Shown: in pieces, positions 1 through 11,138 of the stretch
How positions within the stretch are numbered: position 1 is the first letter of the stretch
Layout: each line of letters opens with the position of its first letter
NCBI GenBank assembly: GCA_019426215.1
Contig: CM033402.1
Coordinates: forward strand, 23,880,104-23,944,103
DNA: 64,000 bases
Reading direction: 5' to 3'
Source of the DNA: Buddleja alternifolia
Taxonomy: Eukaryota > Streptophyta > Magnoliopsida > Lamiales > Scrophulariaceae
Translations under genes and position numbers: made by a program
The notes under the pieces: generated by a model
What the model saw: the letters and a program-made list of their open reading frames with translations, nothing else
Told to the model about the DNA's origin: nothing
Database searches by the model: none

Positions 1-528
1 TTCCTGAAAATCTGCTGCACGAAAGTTGGTGCTGCAGTCTGAGATAGTTGACAGTCCAATAGGGTGGCTTCTCCGTACGTCTGACATTGCTTATCATATA
101 AATGCTCTTATCAACATTTAATGCATTTGAAATTAATACCCGTTGTATTTAATGCTTTGAGAATATTTGCATTAAACTCCTTCTGGACTTAGAAGTAAAT
201 TCAGGTGAAATCACTTCTGTCCCATAAGGTAACGCTTGATATAGCTGGCCAAAGTGGACGCTTGGAGACTGTATCTATCTTCTGAGATCAGGCGCTTGAG
301 TCTTCGAACTTTACCACTGATAAACTCACTCAGAAATCATCAGACGCTCAGCCTAAGACTATTTTGCCTAACACTCTAAAGTAAGATAACAAAGCCTAAT
401 AAATCTATTACAAGTCTAACGCTTCAAAGCCTATACAAGTTTTCTACGAAAATAAACTTACAACTTTTTTGGGGTCTAACAAAAACTTAATTGTCATCAT
501 CAAAACTTCTAACATGAAATTCCTAACA
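1..528 (-). repeat. 3' LTR of the SIRE element, partial
   Basis: It matches 12,152-12,685 almost base for base, apart from four substitutions and three indels, one of them a T-run length change near 470. On the minus strand the LTR starts at 528 with TGTTAGGAATTTCATG, directly after the polypurine tract. About 1,010 bases of this LTR lie left of the window. It carries several copies of the CGCTTGA-type motif that recurs through the element. Confidence 0.93.
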
Positions 529-541
529 ATTTCCCCCTTTT
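529..541 (-). other. Polypurine tract (plus-strand primer) of SIRE
   Basis: Read on the minus strand the bases just before the LTR are AAAAGGGGGAAAT, a purine run ending at the LTR boundary. This is the usual site where second-strand DNA synthesis is primed. Confidence 0.85.
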
Positions 542-762
542 TGATGATGGCAATACTTACTCTTTTATAGTTCAAGAGTTAGATAGCCAAAAGTAAAAGT
601 TAGCTTTGATCAGTAGACGTTAGTTAAAGTTAGTTACTTCAACGAGATGTTTCAGCAAGAAAAAAATGCATTTCATATTTATCGAGAATTACAAGCATTT
701 TTACAGCTGAATATTTAAAGATATAAGAGACAAGAATATAGATAATGTAAAATCAGAAAGCT

Positions 763-1740
763 TTAATGACTTGGTCTAACTCTGTATCGCTTGGACATTT
801 CAGCTCGGATAGCTTCAGTCAGATTGTCTTCCAAGATCATCATTGCTTCATGATCTTTGTTGATGATAAGCTTGTTTTCTTCTTGTTGTCTCTTTTTGAA
901 TACTTTAAAGTGATTATCCCAGTCAGTTGGGTCGATACCAATGTACCTTAGGCAGATTCGAAAAGCTTGGCTAAAATCAGTCATCTCCTTTCTTCAGCTA
1001 AGATCTGTGGATCTGTAGGTTCTGAAATGGATGTTCTCTGAAGAGGAATGTCAAACTGTTCAAGCAGTGCTCTTGTAGGAATTGGTAGGTTTGGATATAA
1101 CGCTCTAGGAGGTTCCTTAGTGTACTACTGGGCGCTCCGGATGAACTTTGTTTCAGAGCAGTTATCCAAGACGGGAGATTAAGCGCAGACTGAGAAGGAG
1201 GCATTTGACGCTTAGGAGACGGAGGATCTTCAACTTTTGAACTGGACGCTTTCCGCTGTTCTCCTCTTCTTCTCTTCCCCTTATTGCCATCATCAGATTT
1301 TAAGAAGTGGTTTGTGAGTACACTTACCTGATGAGCAATCTGAGATAAGGAATCTGTGATGTCATCCAGACGCTTGTCGAAGCGTTCCTGCATAACAAGA
1401 AGCTTAGCGCTGGTGGCGTCATTCACAGAGATCTCAAGGGTTGCAAGGCGCTTTTCAAGTTCTTCTTTCATGGCAAGTTGGGTGCGTGGGCAGCATCCTG
1501 CATTTCTTGAAAGTCTTGTTTGCACTCACCAACTGCCGCTTGAGCTGAACTACGCATATGAGCAATCTGAGCGCTCATTACGTGAGTTTCAATCTTTGCC
1601 AGGTCTTCCTTAATCCAATGGAGAGATTCTTCACTCTGAGTAGCTTGAGCGCTAATTGTCTCCAAAACAGATTTAAGCAGGGGACCGAAGGCTTGACTCT
1701 CATCTGATTGAACCGCTTGAGGAGCTGGTCGCTTGAACCG
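763..1740 (-). pseudogene. Env-like region of SIRE, C-terminal coiled-coil part (broken)
   Basis: Overlapping frames at 1,468-1,665, 998-1,525 and 763-984 read as one degraded C-terminal portion. The central part is rich in heptad-like Leu/Ile and charged residues (for example MKEELEKRLATLEISV and RLDDITDSLSQIAHQV) and looks like a long coiled coil, followed by a basic stretch (KGKRRRGEQRK). Frame changes near 1,740, 1,490 and 1,000 prevent one continuous product. Env-like products of Sireviruses commonly carry coiled coils; their function is unknown. The ORF ends at 763, about 235 bases before the LTR. Confidence 0.6.
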
Positions 1741-3330
1741 TGATGAGTGTTTGAGAGAGTCAAAAGGAACTTGATAGGCTGGATCAAAAACAGTACCTCG
1801 AATATCCAGGGAAGTATCTTCAGCACTATCAATGGTAGCATGTTCAGGAGCGTCAGGAATACTGGTATCTGCAGATTGGACGCTTCAGATGTCTCAGCAG
1901 GCGCTTCCTCAAGCGTTGACTCAGGCTGGCGAAAGTCAGTGAATTGGAAGTTCCAGCTTGCTGAGTCGGCATAAGAGGTGGATGTAGAATCCAAGAGTTC
2001 AATGAGTCTGGTCCTGGACATACAAGTACCGGAGATAAATGTGCGAAGAGGACTATCAATGGCCCTGATGTACATTGGACCAATGATATCCAGCACATGA
2101 TCTGGGAAAACTTTGGACGGCGCTTGAGCGATGGAGAATAGTGAATCTGTGCAGTGAGTTCTGGAAAATCCAATCAAGCAATCTGAGGGAAGAGATGCAG
2201 GACGTCGATGTGTAGGCACACAGTCCGCATAGTACTCTTCAAGATACGGATAAATGGCTTGAGCGAGCTCTTGATTCCTTTCAAGCAGAGAAAGAACATA
2301 CTCATAGTGATTGAGTACCTCACTGCGAATGGAAGGGAGCAGCGGATATCCTTTGAATGAATTGATCACTGAGCCGTTCCAAGATCTGAGATTGGCAGTG
2401 AAGATTTTATCAAAGAGAGATACGGGAGATAGAATCTTTACCATCAGATTGAAGTTTTCTTCACAGTGGCTTGGAGCAAGATTTAAGCACCGTTCACCAA
2501 CTGTACCACTGGAAGACGCTTGAGCATTAAACCGAAGAGGGGTGAGGGATAATCTCTGAAGTTCTTGACGTAGACATTGTTCTATTTGATGTCTAATAAT
2601 TGGGAGCTTGAGAACAGGTCCGAGTCTTTGTTGACGCTTCAGGAGGCAATACTTGGCGAATTGACGCTTCTTGTCATGCATGCCTATGCCGAAAAGATGG
2701 GGAGCTTGGACTAACTCTGGGAAGGTGTATTTATGTCCCATGTACGCTTCAACCCAATTTACTTCATTTATACAGAAGTCTGTGCCAGCAGTCACCATAG
2801 CACGAATACCTTCAAGATGAATATCTCTTATGGCTTCAAAGCGGTGCTTATCAGGCTGATAGTTGGCATTCCAGACGCTGTCAAAGTAAGCATCAGCTTC
2901 AGTCTGGAGCAGATCGGTCAACGATTCAAGGCGCTCACCAGCATGAATCTCTTTATTTTTCCATAGACAGAGAGGAACTCGGACCATGCAGAGATTTTGC
3001 AAAGGCTGTGGACCGTCTGTGGAAATGTTGTGTAACCTTCTCTGTTCAAGACTGATCTCGGCTGAGGGATTGAGAAAGCTAGGACGGAGAGGATCATCAC
3101 ACGAACAGTGTATCCCTTAACGCGAACCCAGTTGGTCTGCTGTGGCCATTGTCAAGATAGTAAGCCACATCCACGCACATCTAGGAGGTCTGTCTCCTGG
3201 TCTGTCTAGAACGGTTGCTTTGATTGCGCTGTCAAGTCAATCGTCTTGCAGCGTCAGCTTCTGCAGCATATAAATCTTTCTATATTATATCCTGCAGGAA
3301 TGAAATCTTCGGTCGAGCGCTGGGGGCATA
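1578..3330 (-). pseudogene. Env-like region of SIRE, middle part, 474-codon open frame
   Basis: The open frame 1,578-3,002 is the longest surviving piece of the env-like region. It is mostly globular in composition, with no signal peptide or clear internal membrane segment; the hydrophobic stretch near its end (around 1,770-1,840) probably lies in a shifted frame. Upstream, 2,918-3,100 is open in another frame, so the original reading frame was disrupted near 3,000. Its position between pol and the LTR on the same strand identifies it as Sirevirus env-like. I see no residue motif that would show it works as an envelope protein. Confidence 0.6.
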
Positions 3331-3523
3331 TAGTTAATTAATGATCAATTGTCTCAGCGTCGAGTTGAAAGAAGTGACGAGGAGCTCTAACGTCTTCAGC
3401 AGCGTTCTGACCTTCTGAACTGCCTCTGTTAAAGTAGCAGTTCCTCAGGTTCAATTGCAGCTACTTCACGGCAACATCTTGAGCGATAGCTACAACTCCA
3501 GTCAGTCAACCATCCAACAAACA

Positions 3524-4121
3524 TCACTGAGAACTAAGCTCAAAACAGCAGTTTTCTGGAGCGCTTTGGCTCAAATAGCCAGTGGAGTGCTTGGGCAGCA
3601 ACATCTTGAGCGCTTGGCTCAACACAACTTGAGCGCTTGGCTCAACAGCAACATCTTGAGCGCTTGGCTCAACGACAACTTGAGCGCTTGGCTCAACTGT
3701 CTCAGGCTCTTCAGGAGTAGCTTGACGCTTGCTAGTCCTGGAACGCTTAAAGATTTTCTTAATGTTGACTCCTTCAACTAGTTTAGCCGGGAGCGGGAGG
3801 ATCACAGCTGGTTCTTCAAAGTCTATTTGCTTATGATCCCTTCCAGCTTTCGTCTTTTGAGAGCAACTTGTCCTCGGCATCCTCATCAGTTTCCTCATCA
3901 ATCTTTTGAGAGGGGACGGCAATTTTAACTTTTGGTTTTCTGGGGGCTCTCTTCTTCTGTGCTGCTGACGCTTCACAGCTTCCTCTGGCACTGGTCTCTC
4001 AGCCTTTTGAGCAAGCAGTTGGCGTTCTTCCAGCCGCTCAGATAGGGTCTAGCCGCACCACTAACTTTTGGAGGATTGAACATATTGTTCAGAATCCTTT
4101 TTCCCAACAACTTGGACTTAT
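3524..4121 (-). pseudogene. Env-like region of SIRE, Lys-rich and Glu-Pro repeat part
   Basis: The open frame 3,524-3,991 has a basic, Pro-rich start (KLKLPSPLKRLMRKLMR) and then several VEPSAQ repeats encoded by the minisatellite at 3,594-3,700. It is in a different frame from both flanking pieces, so the env-like region carries at least two more frame changes here. Composition is low-complexity and no domain is recognisable. Confidence 0.5.
3594..3700 (-). repeat. Minisatellite inside the env-like region (about 24-27 bp units)
   Basis: Four to five tandem units built on CTTGAGCGCTTGGCTCAAC separated by short A/C-rich spacers. The unit core is nearly palindromic (TTGAGCGCTTGGCTCAA). In the minus-strand frame it encodes repeated EPSAQ-type residues. 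The unit contains the GCGCTTG motif found elsewhere in the element, so it looks like local amplification of that motif. Confidence 0.8.
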
Positions 4122-4809
4122 TCAACGGAAGTCCAGACGAGTACACACAATTCGATTTAAAAAGATGTCACTCAGGATGAGTCCATAAGGCTTATTTGAA
4201 GCGCTTAGACTGTCCCGAAACCGTCCGAAGATGTACTCACTCCAGTTGATTTTGATGTTGAAGAGTATAGCAACCATCATCTGAAATTGAACAGGATTTA
4301 CCTTATCAATGGTTCCCACGCGGCATTCTATGATCTTGCTGCAGAAATCAGCCAATAACCGGTATTTGGACACCAGGTCTTTCTTCTCGAAGTACTGAGT
4401 GTAAGGAACATCGTCGTACGCACTCATGATTGCCCATGCTTCCTTAATTTGTTTCAACGTAACAGAATCCAGTGCCTCACCCTCATTAGGCAAATTGAAG
4501 TTCTTGCAATGGTGGAAGCAGATAGGATGAATTCCTTTGGAGACTCCTTCTTGGAGAAGGGAATTTGACAAGAGATGGACTTCTTGTCCTCTGAAAGTGT
4601 AGCAGTCTTCCAGAAAGTTTCAACTTCAGTAGGAAACATATAAGAGTATTGGGTTAAGAAGGGTTTGAGCCCAGCTTGGACGACCATGTCCATTATGTCC
4701 GTCAGGTTGATCTGAGTTTGTTCATATAGAAATTTCCAGTCGACAACAAGACCTTCAGTTACCTTGATGGTAATTTCAGCAGAAGTAGATGATGATTTCT
4801 TTGTGCCAT
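4122..4809 (-). pseudogene. Env-like region of SIRE, N-terminal domain (frameshifted)
   Basis: Open pieces 4,454-4,693 and 4,122-4,571 are one domain split by a frame change near 4,560-4,600. The likely start is the ATG at 4,809, followed by a Ser/Lys-rich stretch, then EITIKVTEGLVVDWKFLYE. The second Sirevirus fragment (63,033-63,242) has the matching VTVNAGFLVNWDYLFE after a similar Ser/Lys-rich start, which supports this start. The rest (for example WSEYIFGRFRDSL) resembles the conserved N-terminal domain of plant retrotransposon env-like proteins. Confidence 0.65.
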
Positions 4810-5599
4810 TTTTTTGTTTAAAACGAAGAAGATGGACTGAGATTTTCTGTTGTATTGAGAGAGATAAAGAGAGATTTGCAGATATGCTTGAATAGAAAGT
4901 AAGTTACTTTTTCTGCAGAGTTTGTGTTTTAAATGACACAGTAAAGAGTTTGAAACTTGTGTTATGTAGTCTGAGTAGGATTTAAACACGTGTAATAACT
5001 GTTGAATCTTAGCCATAAATTTATTAACTGCGGACGCGAGTTTTGTGTAAAAGAGAGAAGTTACATTTGGTAATTCTCATATATAAAGATTTGACATCCG
5101 AGTTAAAGAAAAATTAACGTTTGGTATTTTCAGAGTGTAACACACGCGCATGTTTGTACACTGACACGTACACAAACACGTGCTATCTCTGAACCGTCAT
5201 TTTTAAAAATTTGAGTACCCGCCAGTTTGATGTGATAGAGGCGTGTGAGTAGAGTACAAAATAGACCTTTGAGTCTACCCACGACCTTGAAAGAAGTTTG
5301 AAAATTTTATGCATGGCTTGTAACGAAAATATTTTATAAATTTTTGATAAACTATTCAGCGCTTAGCTGATAAAATGGACGCTTGAAGTCAAAAGACTTT
5401 TCAATATTTTGAGCATTCAATATTTTATGCAAACATAGAGCTGAGCGTTGATGATTATGCATCTGAAAATTTTTATCATTGACGCTTACAGTTATGATCA
5501 AGTAAAAATATTTTTTTTTTTTTTTAAAGAATATTGTGAGATATAACTTAAGTGGATTCCCCCTAAATTATATGCCTAATAAAATATGATGCTTCATGA
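4810..5599 (-). other. Non-coding spacer between SIRE pol and env-like region
   Basis: There is no supported gene. The open frame at 4,759-5,016 has no recognisable content. The stretch 5,125-5,285 matches 63,571-63,730 in the second Sirevirus fragment, so this is a shared non-coding region of the lineage. It holds a T-run at about 5,509-5,525. On the minus strand it has a second polypurine-like run (TTTAGGGGGAATCC, 5,555-5,568) just downstream of the pol stop. Confidence 0.7.
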
Positions 5600-8500
5600 T
5601 CAAGCGTTTAAATCAATCATACCTAGTTCACTTCTCAAAGTGAGAAAACGTTGTTCATTGAGTGCTTTGGTGAAGATATCTGCCAGTTGTTTGTCAGTTC
5701 CAATGAAGTGCATGGAGATATCTTTCTTTTGAACGTGGTCACGAAGGAAATGGTATCTAATGTCAATGTGTTTGGTTCTTGAATGAAGAACAGGGTTTTG
5801 AGTCATGGCTAAAGCGCTTTGGTTATCACAATGAATGGGAGTTGGTCCTAAGATTGTTCCGTAATCTCTAAGTTGTTGCCTCATCCATAGAACTTGTGCA
5901 CAACAACTTCCTGCAGCTACATACTCAGCTTCGGCTGTGGAGGTAGCTATGGATTGTTGTTTCTTGCTATGCCATGAAACTAACCTATCACCTAAGAATT
6001 GACAAGTACCACTAGTGCTTTTACGATCTATTTTGCAACCTGCAAAATCTGCATCTGAGTAACCGATTAGTTCAAAAGGAGAATCCCTGGGATACCATAA
6101 GCCCACATGTTGTGTGCCTTTTAGGTATTTAAGGATTTTCTTGGCAGCAGTCAAGTGTGACTCTTTAGGATCAGCTTGGAATCGTGCACACATACATACC
6201 GAAAACATAATATCAGGTCTACTGGCAGTGAGATAAAGAAGTGATCCTATGATACCTCTATAATTAGTGATATCAACTTTCTTTCCACTTTCATCTTTAT
6301 CTAACTTAAGCGTTTGGCTCATTGGAATTTTTGAATATGATGCATTTTCCATACCAAATTTCTTAATCATATCTCGTGTATATTTAGCTTGGTTGATAAA
6401 TATGCCATTAGGGAGTTGTTTAACTTGTAGTCCTAAGAAGAAGGTTAATTCACCCATCATGCTCATTTCAAATTGTTCTTGCATCATTTTCGAAAATTTC
6501 TCACACAGACGCTTATTAGTAGAACCAAATATAATGTCATCAACGTAAATTTGAACTAAGAGAATATCTTCATCATTGGTAATTTTAAATAACGTTGTGT
6601 CAACGCTGCCTTTTGAAAAACCTTTACCAATAAGAAAGATAGAGAGAGTGTCATACCATGCTCGAGGTGCTTGCTTAAGCCCATAAAGTGCTTTTTCGAG
6701 CTTGTAAACCATACCCTTACCATGATTGTTGATGAATCCTGGAGGTTGCTCCACATACACTTCTTCTTGGAGTTTACCATTCAGGAAGGCACTCTTTACG
6801 TCCATTTGAAATACTGTAAACTTGTTAAACGCTGCGTACGCTAGAAACATGCGGATTGCTTCAAGACGAGCAACAGGAGCGTAAGTCTCATCAAAGTCAA
6901 TGCCCTCCTCTTGGCAGTATCCTTGAGCTACGAGTCTGGCCTTGTTTCTTACAACAATGCCGTCCTCATCCATCTTGTTTCTATATACCCATCTAGTTCC
7001 AATAACTCCTTGATGAGTTGGTCTTGGTACTAGCATCCAAACTTTATTTCGCTCAAACTGATTGAGCTCTTCTTGCATAGCTTCAATCCAACTTGGATCA
7101 CTTAACGCTTCATCCACTTTCTTAGGTTCCATTTGAGATAGAAAGCTTGCGAACATAGCCTCATTAAATGTAGCGGCTCTAGTTCTAACTGGTGCTTCAA
7201 TATCTCCAATGATTTGCTCAGGTGGATGGTCACGTAACCATAGTCTATCTGTTTGGAAGGGGTTTTGAGAATGAACAGGCGCTTGAGAATCATTCGCTTG
7301 ACCATTCTCCTGCGTTGGCGCTTCAAGTTCACGATTCCTTCTTTGCTCTTGATGATCATTCTTTTCATGATCATCCGTATTTCTTACATGATAATTTAGA
7401 TTGATTTCACGAGTATTCTTAGGAGGAGGCACTGAGATCTCATCATCATCGTCAGTATCTTCATCAATAATAATTTTGGACGCTTGATGACATAGATCTT
7501 CAACTCCTACATCATTTACATTTACCTTACTCGGCTCTTGGTTAGCATCATCAAACACAACATGAATAGATTCCTCAACCTTCGATTTGATCTTATTGAG
7601 AATGCGAAAATTCTTTCCATTTTTGGCGTAGCCTAGAAAGATTCCTTCATCCGCTTTAGGATCAAAAGTCTTTAGGCTTTGGGATCCATTATTATGGATA
7701 AAACATTTAGAACCAAAGACGTGAAAGTATGAAATATTTGGCTTACGTCCTTTCCACAGTTCATATGGAGTTTTTCCATGCTGTTTGTTGATCATGCATC
7801 GATTTTGAGTGTAACAAGCAGTGTTGATCGCTTCGGCCCAAAATCTAGGAGCAAGCTTGGATTCAGCTAACATAGTCCTAGCGGCTTCCTTAAGCGTTCG
7901 GTTCCGGCGCTCAGCAACACCATTTTGTTGGGGAGTTCTGGGAGCTGAATACTCATGATGTATTCCATTTTCTGCACAAAACTTCTCAACAACCTTGTTA
8001 GTAAACTCAGTACCGTGATCGCTTCTTATTCTTGCAACCTTAAGATTTTTCAATGTTTGAAGTTGCCGAATAAGCGCTGTTAACTTGTCACATGTTTCAT
8101 CTTTGGATGAAAGAAATTCCACCCAAGTAAATCTAGAGAAATCGTCTACTACCACTAAAGTATACTTTTTACCGCTTACACTGATTGTTTGAACAGGTCC
8201 AAACAAATCCATGTGAAGTAGTTCAAGTATTCTAGAAGTAGATAGATGAGGTTTTCTCTTGAAAGATGATTTAACTTGTTTACCCATTTGACAAGCGTCA
8301 CAGAGGCGATCCTTATGAAATGGTCCATTTGGCAATCCCTCTACAAGATTTTGACTTATAAGCTGAGAGATTGTCTTAAAGTTGAGGTGATTCATTTTTC
8401 TATGCCATAACCAACCCATTTTAGATTCATTTTTAGCAACAAAGCATGTTGGGTTGTTATCAAGTGTTGAACCCCAATCTACCAAATATACGTTGTTATT

Positions 8501-8818
8501 AGATTTAGTCTTAGCGTCGTTTATATAGCAATAGTCACTTGAGAATATGACTTCAAAGCCTTTATCGCAGAATTGACTTATGCTTAATAAATTGTGCTTT
8601 AGACCCTCAACAAAATAAACATCACTTATCATGATGTTCCCCCTATGCACAGTACCTATACCTTTGGTTTTACCTTTGGAGTTATCACCAAATACAACCT
8701 GAGGACCATTGGCAGCTTGATAGTTGATCAGAAGATCTTTGGAACCTGTCATGTGCCTTGACGATCCACTATCAAAATACCAAACAGATGTATTGACTTT
8801 AGCTCTAGGTACCTGCAA
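5600..8818 (-). CDS. pol: SIRE pol polyprotein (protease, integrase, RT, RNase H), 1072 codons intact
   Basis: Domains in copia order. Protease motif [13 protein letters not shown] with catalytic Asp16. Integrase zinc region ([10 protein letters not shown] at about 137, LCDACQMGK at about 172) and DDE core at Asp204 (MDLFG), Asp267 (RSDHG) and Glu303 (VAERRN). RT from about 593 to 800 with the YVDD active site at 758-761 (genomic 6,536-6,547). RNase H with SDADFAG (921-927), TAEAEY (961-966) and HCDNQS (996-1001). All catalytic residues I can check are present. The frame opens from a TTG at 8,818, 14 bases after the stop of the preceding frame; the natural start is probably in gag, with pol read as part of a gag-pol polyprotein. 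Confidence 0.93.
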   Translation of the reverse strand: MQVPRAKVNTSVWYFDSGSSRHMTGSKDLLINYQAANGPQVVFGDNSKGKTKGIGTVHRGNIMISDVYFVEGLKHNLLSISQFCDKGFEVIFSSDYCYINDAKTKSNNNVYLVDWGSTLDNNPTCFVAKNESKMGWLWHRKMNHLNFKTISQLISQNLVEGLPNGPFHKDRLCDACQMGKQVKSSFKRKPHLSTSRILELLHMDLFGPVQTISVSGKKYTLVVVDDFSRFTWVEFLSSKDETCDKLTALIRQLQTLKNLKVARIRSDHGTEFTNKVVEKFCAENGIHHEYSAPRTPQQNGVAERRNRTLKEAARTMLAESKLAPRFWAEAINTACYTQNRCMINKQHGKTPYELWKGRKPNISYFHVFGSKCFIHNNGSQSLKTFDPKADEGIFLGYAKNGKNFRILNKIKSKVEESIHVVFDDANQEPSKVNVNDVGVEDLCHQASKIIIDEDTDDDDEISVPPPKNTREINLNYHVRNTDDHEKNDHQEQRRNRELEAPTQENGQANDSQAPVHSQNPFQTDRLWLRDHPPEQIIGDIEAPVRTRAATFNEAMFASFLSQMEPKKVDEALSDPSWIEAMQEELNQFERNKVWMLVPRPTHQGVIGTRWVYRNKMDEDGIVVRNKARLVAQGYCQEEGIDFDETYAPVARLEAIRMFLAYAAFNKFTVFQMDVKSAFLNGKLQEEVYVEQPPGFINNHGKGMVYKLEKALYGLKQAPRAWYDTLSIFLIGKGFSKGSVDTTLFKITNDEDILLVQIYVDDIIFGSTNKRLCEKFSKMMQEQFEMSMMGELTFFLGLQVKQLPNGIFINQAKYTRDMIKKFGMENASYSKIPMSQTLKLDKDESGKKVDITNYRGIIGSLLYLTASRPDIMFSVCMCARFQADPKESHLTAAKKILKYLKGTQHVGLWYPRDSPFELIGYSDADFAGCKIDRKSTSGTCQFLGDRLVSWHSKKQQSIATSTAEAEYVAAGSCCAQVLWMRQQLRDYGTILGPTPIHCDNQSALAMTQNPVLHSRTKHIDIRYHFLRDHVQKKDISMHFIGTDKQLADIFTKALNEQRFLTLRSELGMIDLNA

Positions 8819-8832
8819 TCAAAAGGGAAGTT

Positions 8833-9378
8833 CTATTTCTGTTTAGGTACCCATTGTTGCTTGGGTCCTTCAACATTAGTATCCTTGTTAGTGTTAATTA
8901 GAACTTTAGGAACCCAAATTTGCCTTGTCTTCATAGTAGGAATATTGGCCTTTTTGGGTTTCACCTTGTGCTGTGTGTAATTTTTGGATGTATAATAATA
9001 TCCACGATTATAATAATAGTCATAATCATAATTATCATAGTATCGATAATATGATCTTGACTGTTTTGGATATCGACGCTGGTATTTCCTTGGCTCTGGC
9101 TTGGGTTGCACGTTTGGTGCTAGACGCTTAGCGCTTGATTCACAGTGACTAGATTTATCCTTAGCTTTTTGAGCGTTTGGATGAGTCTGTCTTTGTGGAT
9201 CATTTGCTTTAGCCTTACCCTTGTCTGAGTTAGTTTTGACTTTCTCATTTGGCCTCTTACCATTGTCCCTTGGATTCATTTTGAGTTTGACCTTGTGAAC
9301 CTTTCTCAACAAAGAAAACACCCTTTCCTTTGTTGTTTGCCGTAACATTAGGTTTGTTTGGTTGTTTACCGAATTCAT
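8833..9378 (-). CDS. SIRE gag C-terminal / gag-pol linker in a shifted frame
   Basis: This 181-codon open frame overlaps the end of gag in another frame and stops at 8,833. It is Lys/Gln-rich, has a Tyr-rich run (YYRYYDNYDYDYYY) and ends with IWVPK...GPKQQWVPK, a signature seen before the protease in Sirevirus polyproteins. The gag frame ends SKGQW-stop at 9,257, exactly where this frame gives KRPNEKV, so a single-base indel near 9,257 would explain the switch. Pol is back in the gag frame, implying a second shift near 8,820-8,832. Either two compensating mutations or a programmed event is possible; mutation is simpler. Confidence 0.6.
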   Translation of the reverse strand: MNSVNNQTNLMLRQTTKERVFSLLRKVHKVKLKMNPRDNGKRPNEKVKTNSDKGKAKANDPQRQTHPNAQKAKDKSSHCESSAKRLAPNVQPKPEPRKYQRRYPKQSRSYYRYYDNYDYDYYYNRGYYYTSKNYTQHKVKPKKANIPTMKTRQIWVPKVLINTNKDTNVEGPKQQWVPKQK

Positions 9379-11035
9379 TGCATCCTAAACCGGTCTTTTC
9401 TCCAAACAACCTTGTTATTTCAGTCACATTGTCGAGCTTTCTGGATGCTTTGGACAACGATGAGATGAGCTGTTCTGACTTGGCAAGTCTAGCCATCAGA
9501 TCAGCTTCTCTCTTGACTATTATATCAAGATCACCTCTCAATTGAATAACTTCACTCTCAAGCGATTGGTTTTTCTCAATGCACTGTTGCTGAATTTGCA
9601 ACTCTGCTCTGAGCGTTACTTTATCGTTTTTGAGTGATGAAATAATAGCGAGATCATTTTGATATATTTTGGCAGCTTCTTGACATTCATTGTAATATTC
9701 TTTGACTTTGTCAAGTAATTCATCATAAGAAAGAGGAATTGATAATTCATTGATTACCTCAGGGGACGCTTCATCATCTCTGGCCATGAGACATATGAGC
9801 GCTGAGTCATCTATCGGCTCATCATCATCACTACTTTCGTCTGATGATTCTAAATCTTCAGGTGCTGATGCTGGTTCTGATTCCGCAAGCAAACCTTGTT
9901 GTCGAAGGTTGCTCCTGAATTGGTTTCTATCCAAGTAATCCTGCCTTGAGGGCTTGGATACATTTGGATAGGGACAATTTACCTGGTAGTGCCCCGGTTT
10001 CCTGCAATTATAACAAAGATTGGTTTTCATTTTTTGTTCACTTGTTAGCCTTGCAGTGTGTGGTTTTGAAACCACTGGAGCTGGGAGATTTTGAGTAGAC
10101 GCTTGATATTGAGCAGGCGCTTGAGGTAAAGGAACAGAATATTGAGGCGCTTGAAACTGTTGTTGTATGGGAGAAGGCGCTTGATATGAACTTTGTCCTT
10201 GACTATTAGGACCTTTTCCTTTCTTTTCATATCTCAAGAACTTCCTGAATCTATTCAGCAAAGCCAACTCTTCTTCCTCATTAATGTCCGAATTCTTTCC
10301 TTTGTTACCCGATTTGCCTTTGATTGATGCAATGAGCGCTCCAGATTCAATCACTGGATTACTCACAATGTCACTAGCAGAGTTCAACTCGAACTCAAAA
10401 GCTTTTATCTCTGAAAAGGCGTCTTCTGGAGTTAAGAGATCCAGCATGTTTGATTCTCTCATAGCTGTTGTCTTCATCAAGAATTTACTTGGTAGACTTC
10501 TAAAGATCTTAACCACCATTTCTCGATTCTGTAAGTCCATTCCCAATGACGTAAGTTCTGTAACAAGAGCTGTGAATCTTATATCCAATTGCTCTAGTGT
10601 TTCATTGGGTAGCATCTTAAATCCGTTAAACTTTTCCTTAGCAATGGAAAGTTTGTTTTCTTTGATTTGAGCTGAACCACCACAGATTGTAGCCAGCTTA
10701 TCCCATATTTCTTTAGTCGTTTTGCAAGATTTGATTTTATTGAATAAGTTATCATTATCACCAATAGCCGTATACAGAGCGTTGCGACCAACATTGTCCA
10801 AGTTAGCTCTTCGACGCTCATCTGGAGACCATTCTTGTTTTGGTTTTTCAACGTAACCATCAGGGGTTTCTTCTGTGGCTCCAGGCGCTCTTGTGATAAC
10901 TTTGTATATTTTGATTGGCCCATCTGAAATAATATCGCACATGTCATCATCGCATGAACATAAATACGTAAATGCTTTGACTTTCCATGTGTCAAAATTT
11001 GATTCTGTCAATTTGGGAACTTTAGCAAATGCCAT
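9257..11035 (-). CDS. gag: SIRE gag, 592 codons
   Basis: The product would be the capsid/nucleocapsid protein. It starts MAFAKVPKLTESNFDTWKVK, a copia Gag N-terminus. The capsid-like region runs to about residue 220. A Gln/Pro/Ala-rich linker with repeated QAP (about 284-320) follows, encoded by the repeated CGCTTGA-type motif. The CCHC zinc knuckle CYNCRKPGHYQVNC sits at 341-354. Next come an acidic Ser/Asp stretch (about 390-410) and a predicted coiled coil (about 445-545). The ATG at 11,035 is about 100 bases downstream of the LTR and fits the family start. The frame is lost at 9,257 just before the linker. Confidence 0.9.
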   Translation of the reverse strand: MAFAKVPKLTESNFDTWKVKAFTYLCSCDDDMCDIISDGPIKIYKVITRAPGATEETPDGYVEKPKQEWSPDERRRANLDNVGRNALYTAIGDNDNLFNKIKSCKTTKEIWDKLATICGGSAQIKENKLSIAKEKFNGFKMLPNETLEQLDIRFTALVTELTSLGMDLQNREMVVKIFRSLPSKFLMKTTAMRESNMLDLLTPEDAFSEIKAFEFELNSASDIVSNPVIESGALIASIKGKSGNKGKNSDINEEEELALLNRFRKFLRYEKKGKGPNSQGQSSYQAPSPIQQQFQAPQYSVPLPQAPAQYQASTQNLPAPVVSKPHTARLTSEQKMKTNLCYNCRKPGHYQVNCPYPNVSKPSRQDYLDRNQFRSNLRQQGLLAESEPASAPEDLESSDESSDDDEPIDDSALICLMARDDEASPEVINELSIPLSYDELLDKVKEYYNECQEAAKIYQNDLAIISSLKNDKVTLRAELQIQQQCIEKNQSLESEVIQLRGDLDIIVKREADLMARLAKSEQLISSLSKASRKLDNVTEITRLFGEKTGLGCNEFGKQPNKPNVTANNKGKGVFFVEKGSQGQTQNESKGQW

Positions 11036-11122
11036 ATCTAAGCTTTAAAAAGCAACTAGATTTTGAAAGAAAAAGATCTAAACAAGCAGTTATGCTTGGA
11101 AATTTTAAAATTTCAAAATTAA

Positions 11123-11138
11123 CCGCTCTGATACCACT
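11123..11138 (-). promoter_or_regulatory. Primer binding site of SIRE (initiator-Met tRNA)
   Basis: On the minus strand the bases after the 5' LTR are AG then TGGTATCAGAGCGG, complementary to the 3' end of plant initiator-Met tRNA. This fixes the LTR boundary at 11,139. Confidence 0.92.

Noticed and set aside
3594..3700. CRISPR-like array
   Set aside because: Units are tandem with almost no spacer and lie in a retrotransposon of a plant genome; it is a minisatellite.
763..4809. Env-like region as a true viral envelope gene
   Set aside because: No signal peptide, no clear transmembrane anchor, and the frame is broken; only its position and coiled coil fit, so it is described as env-like.
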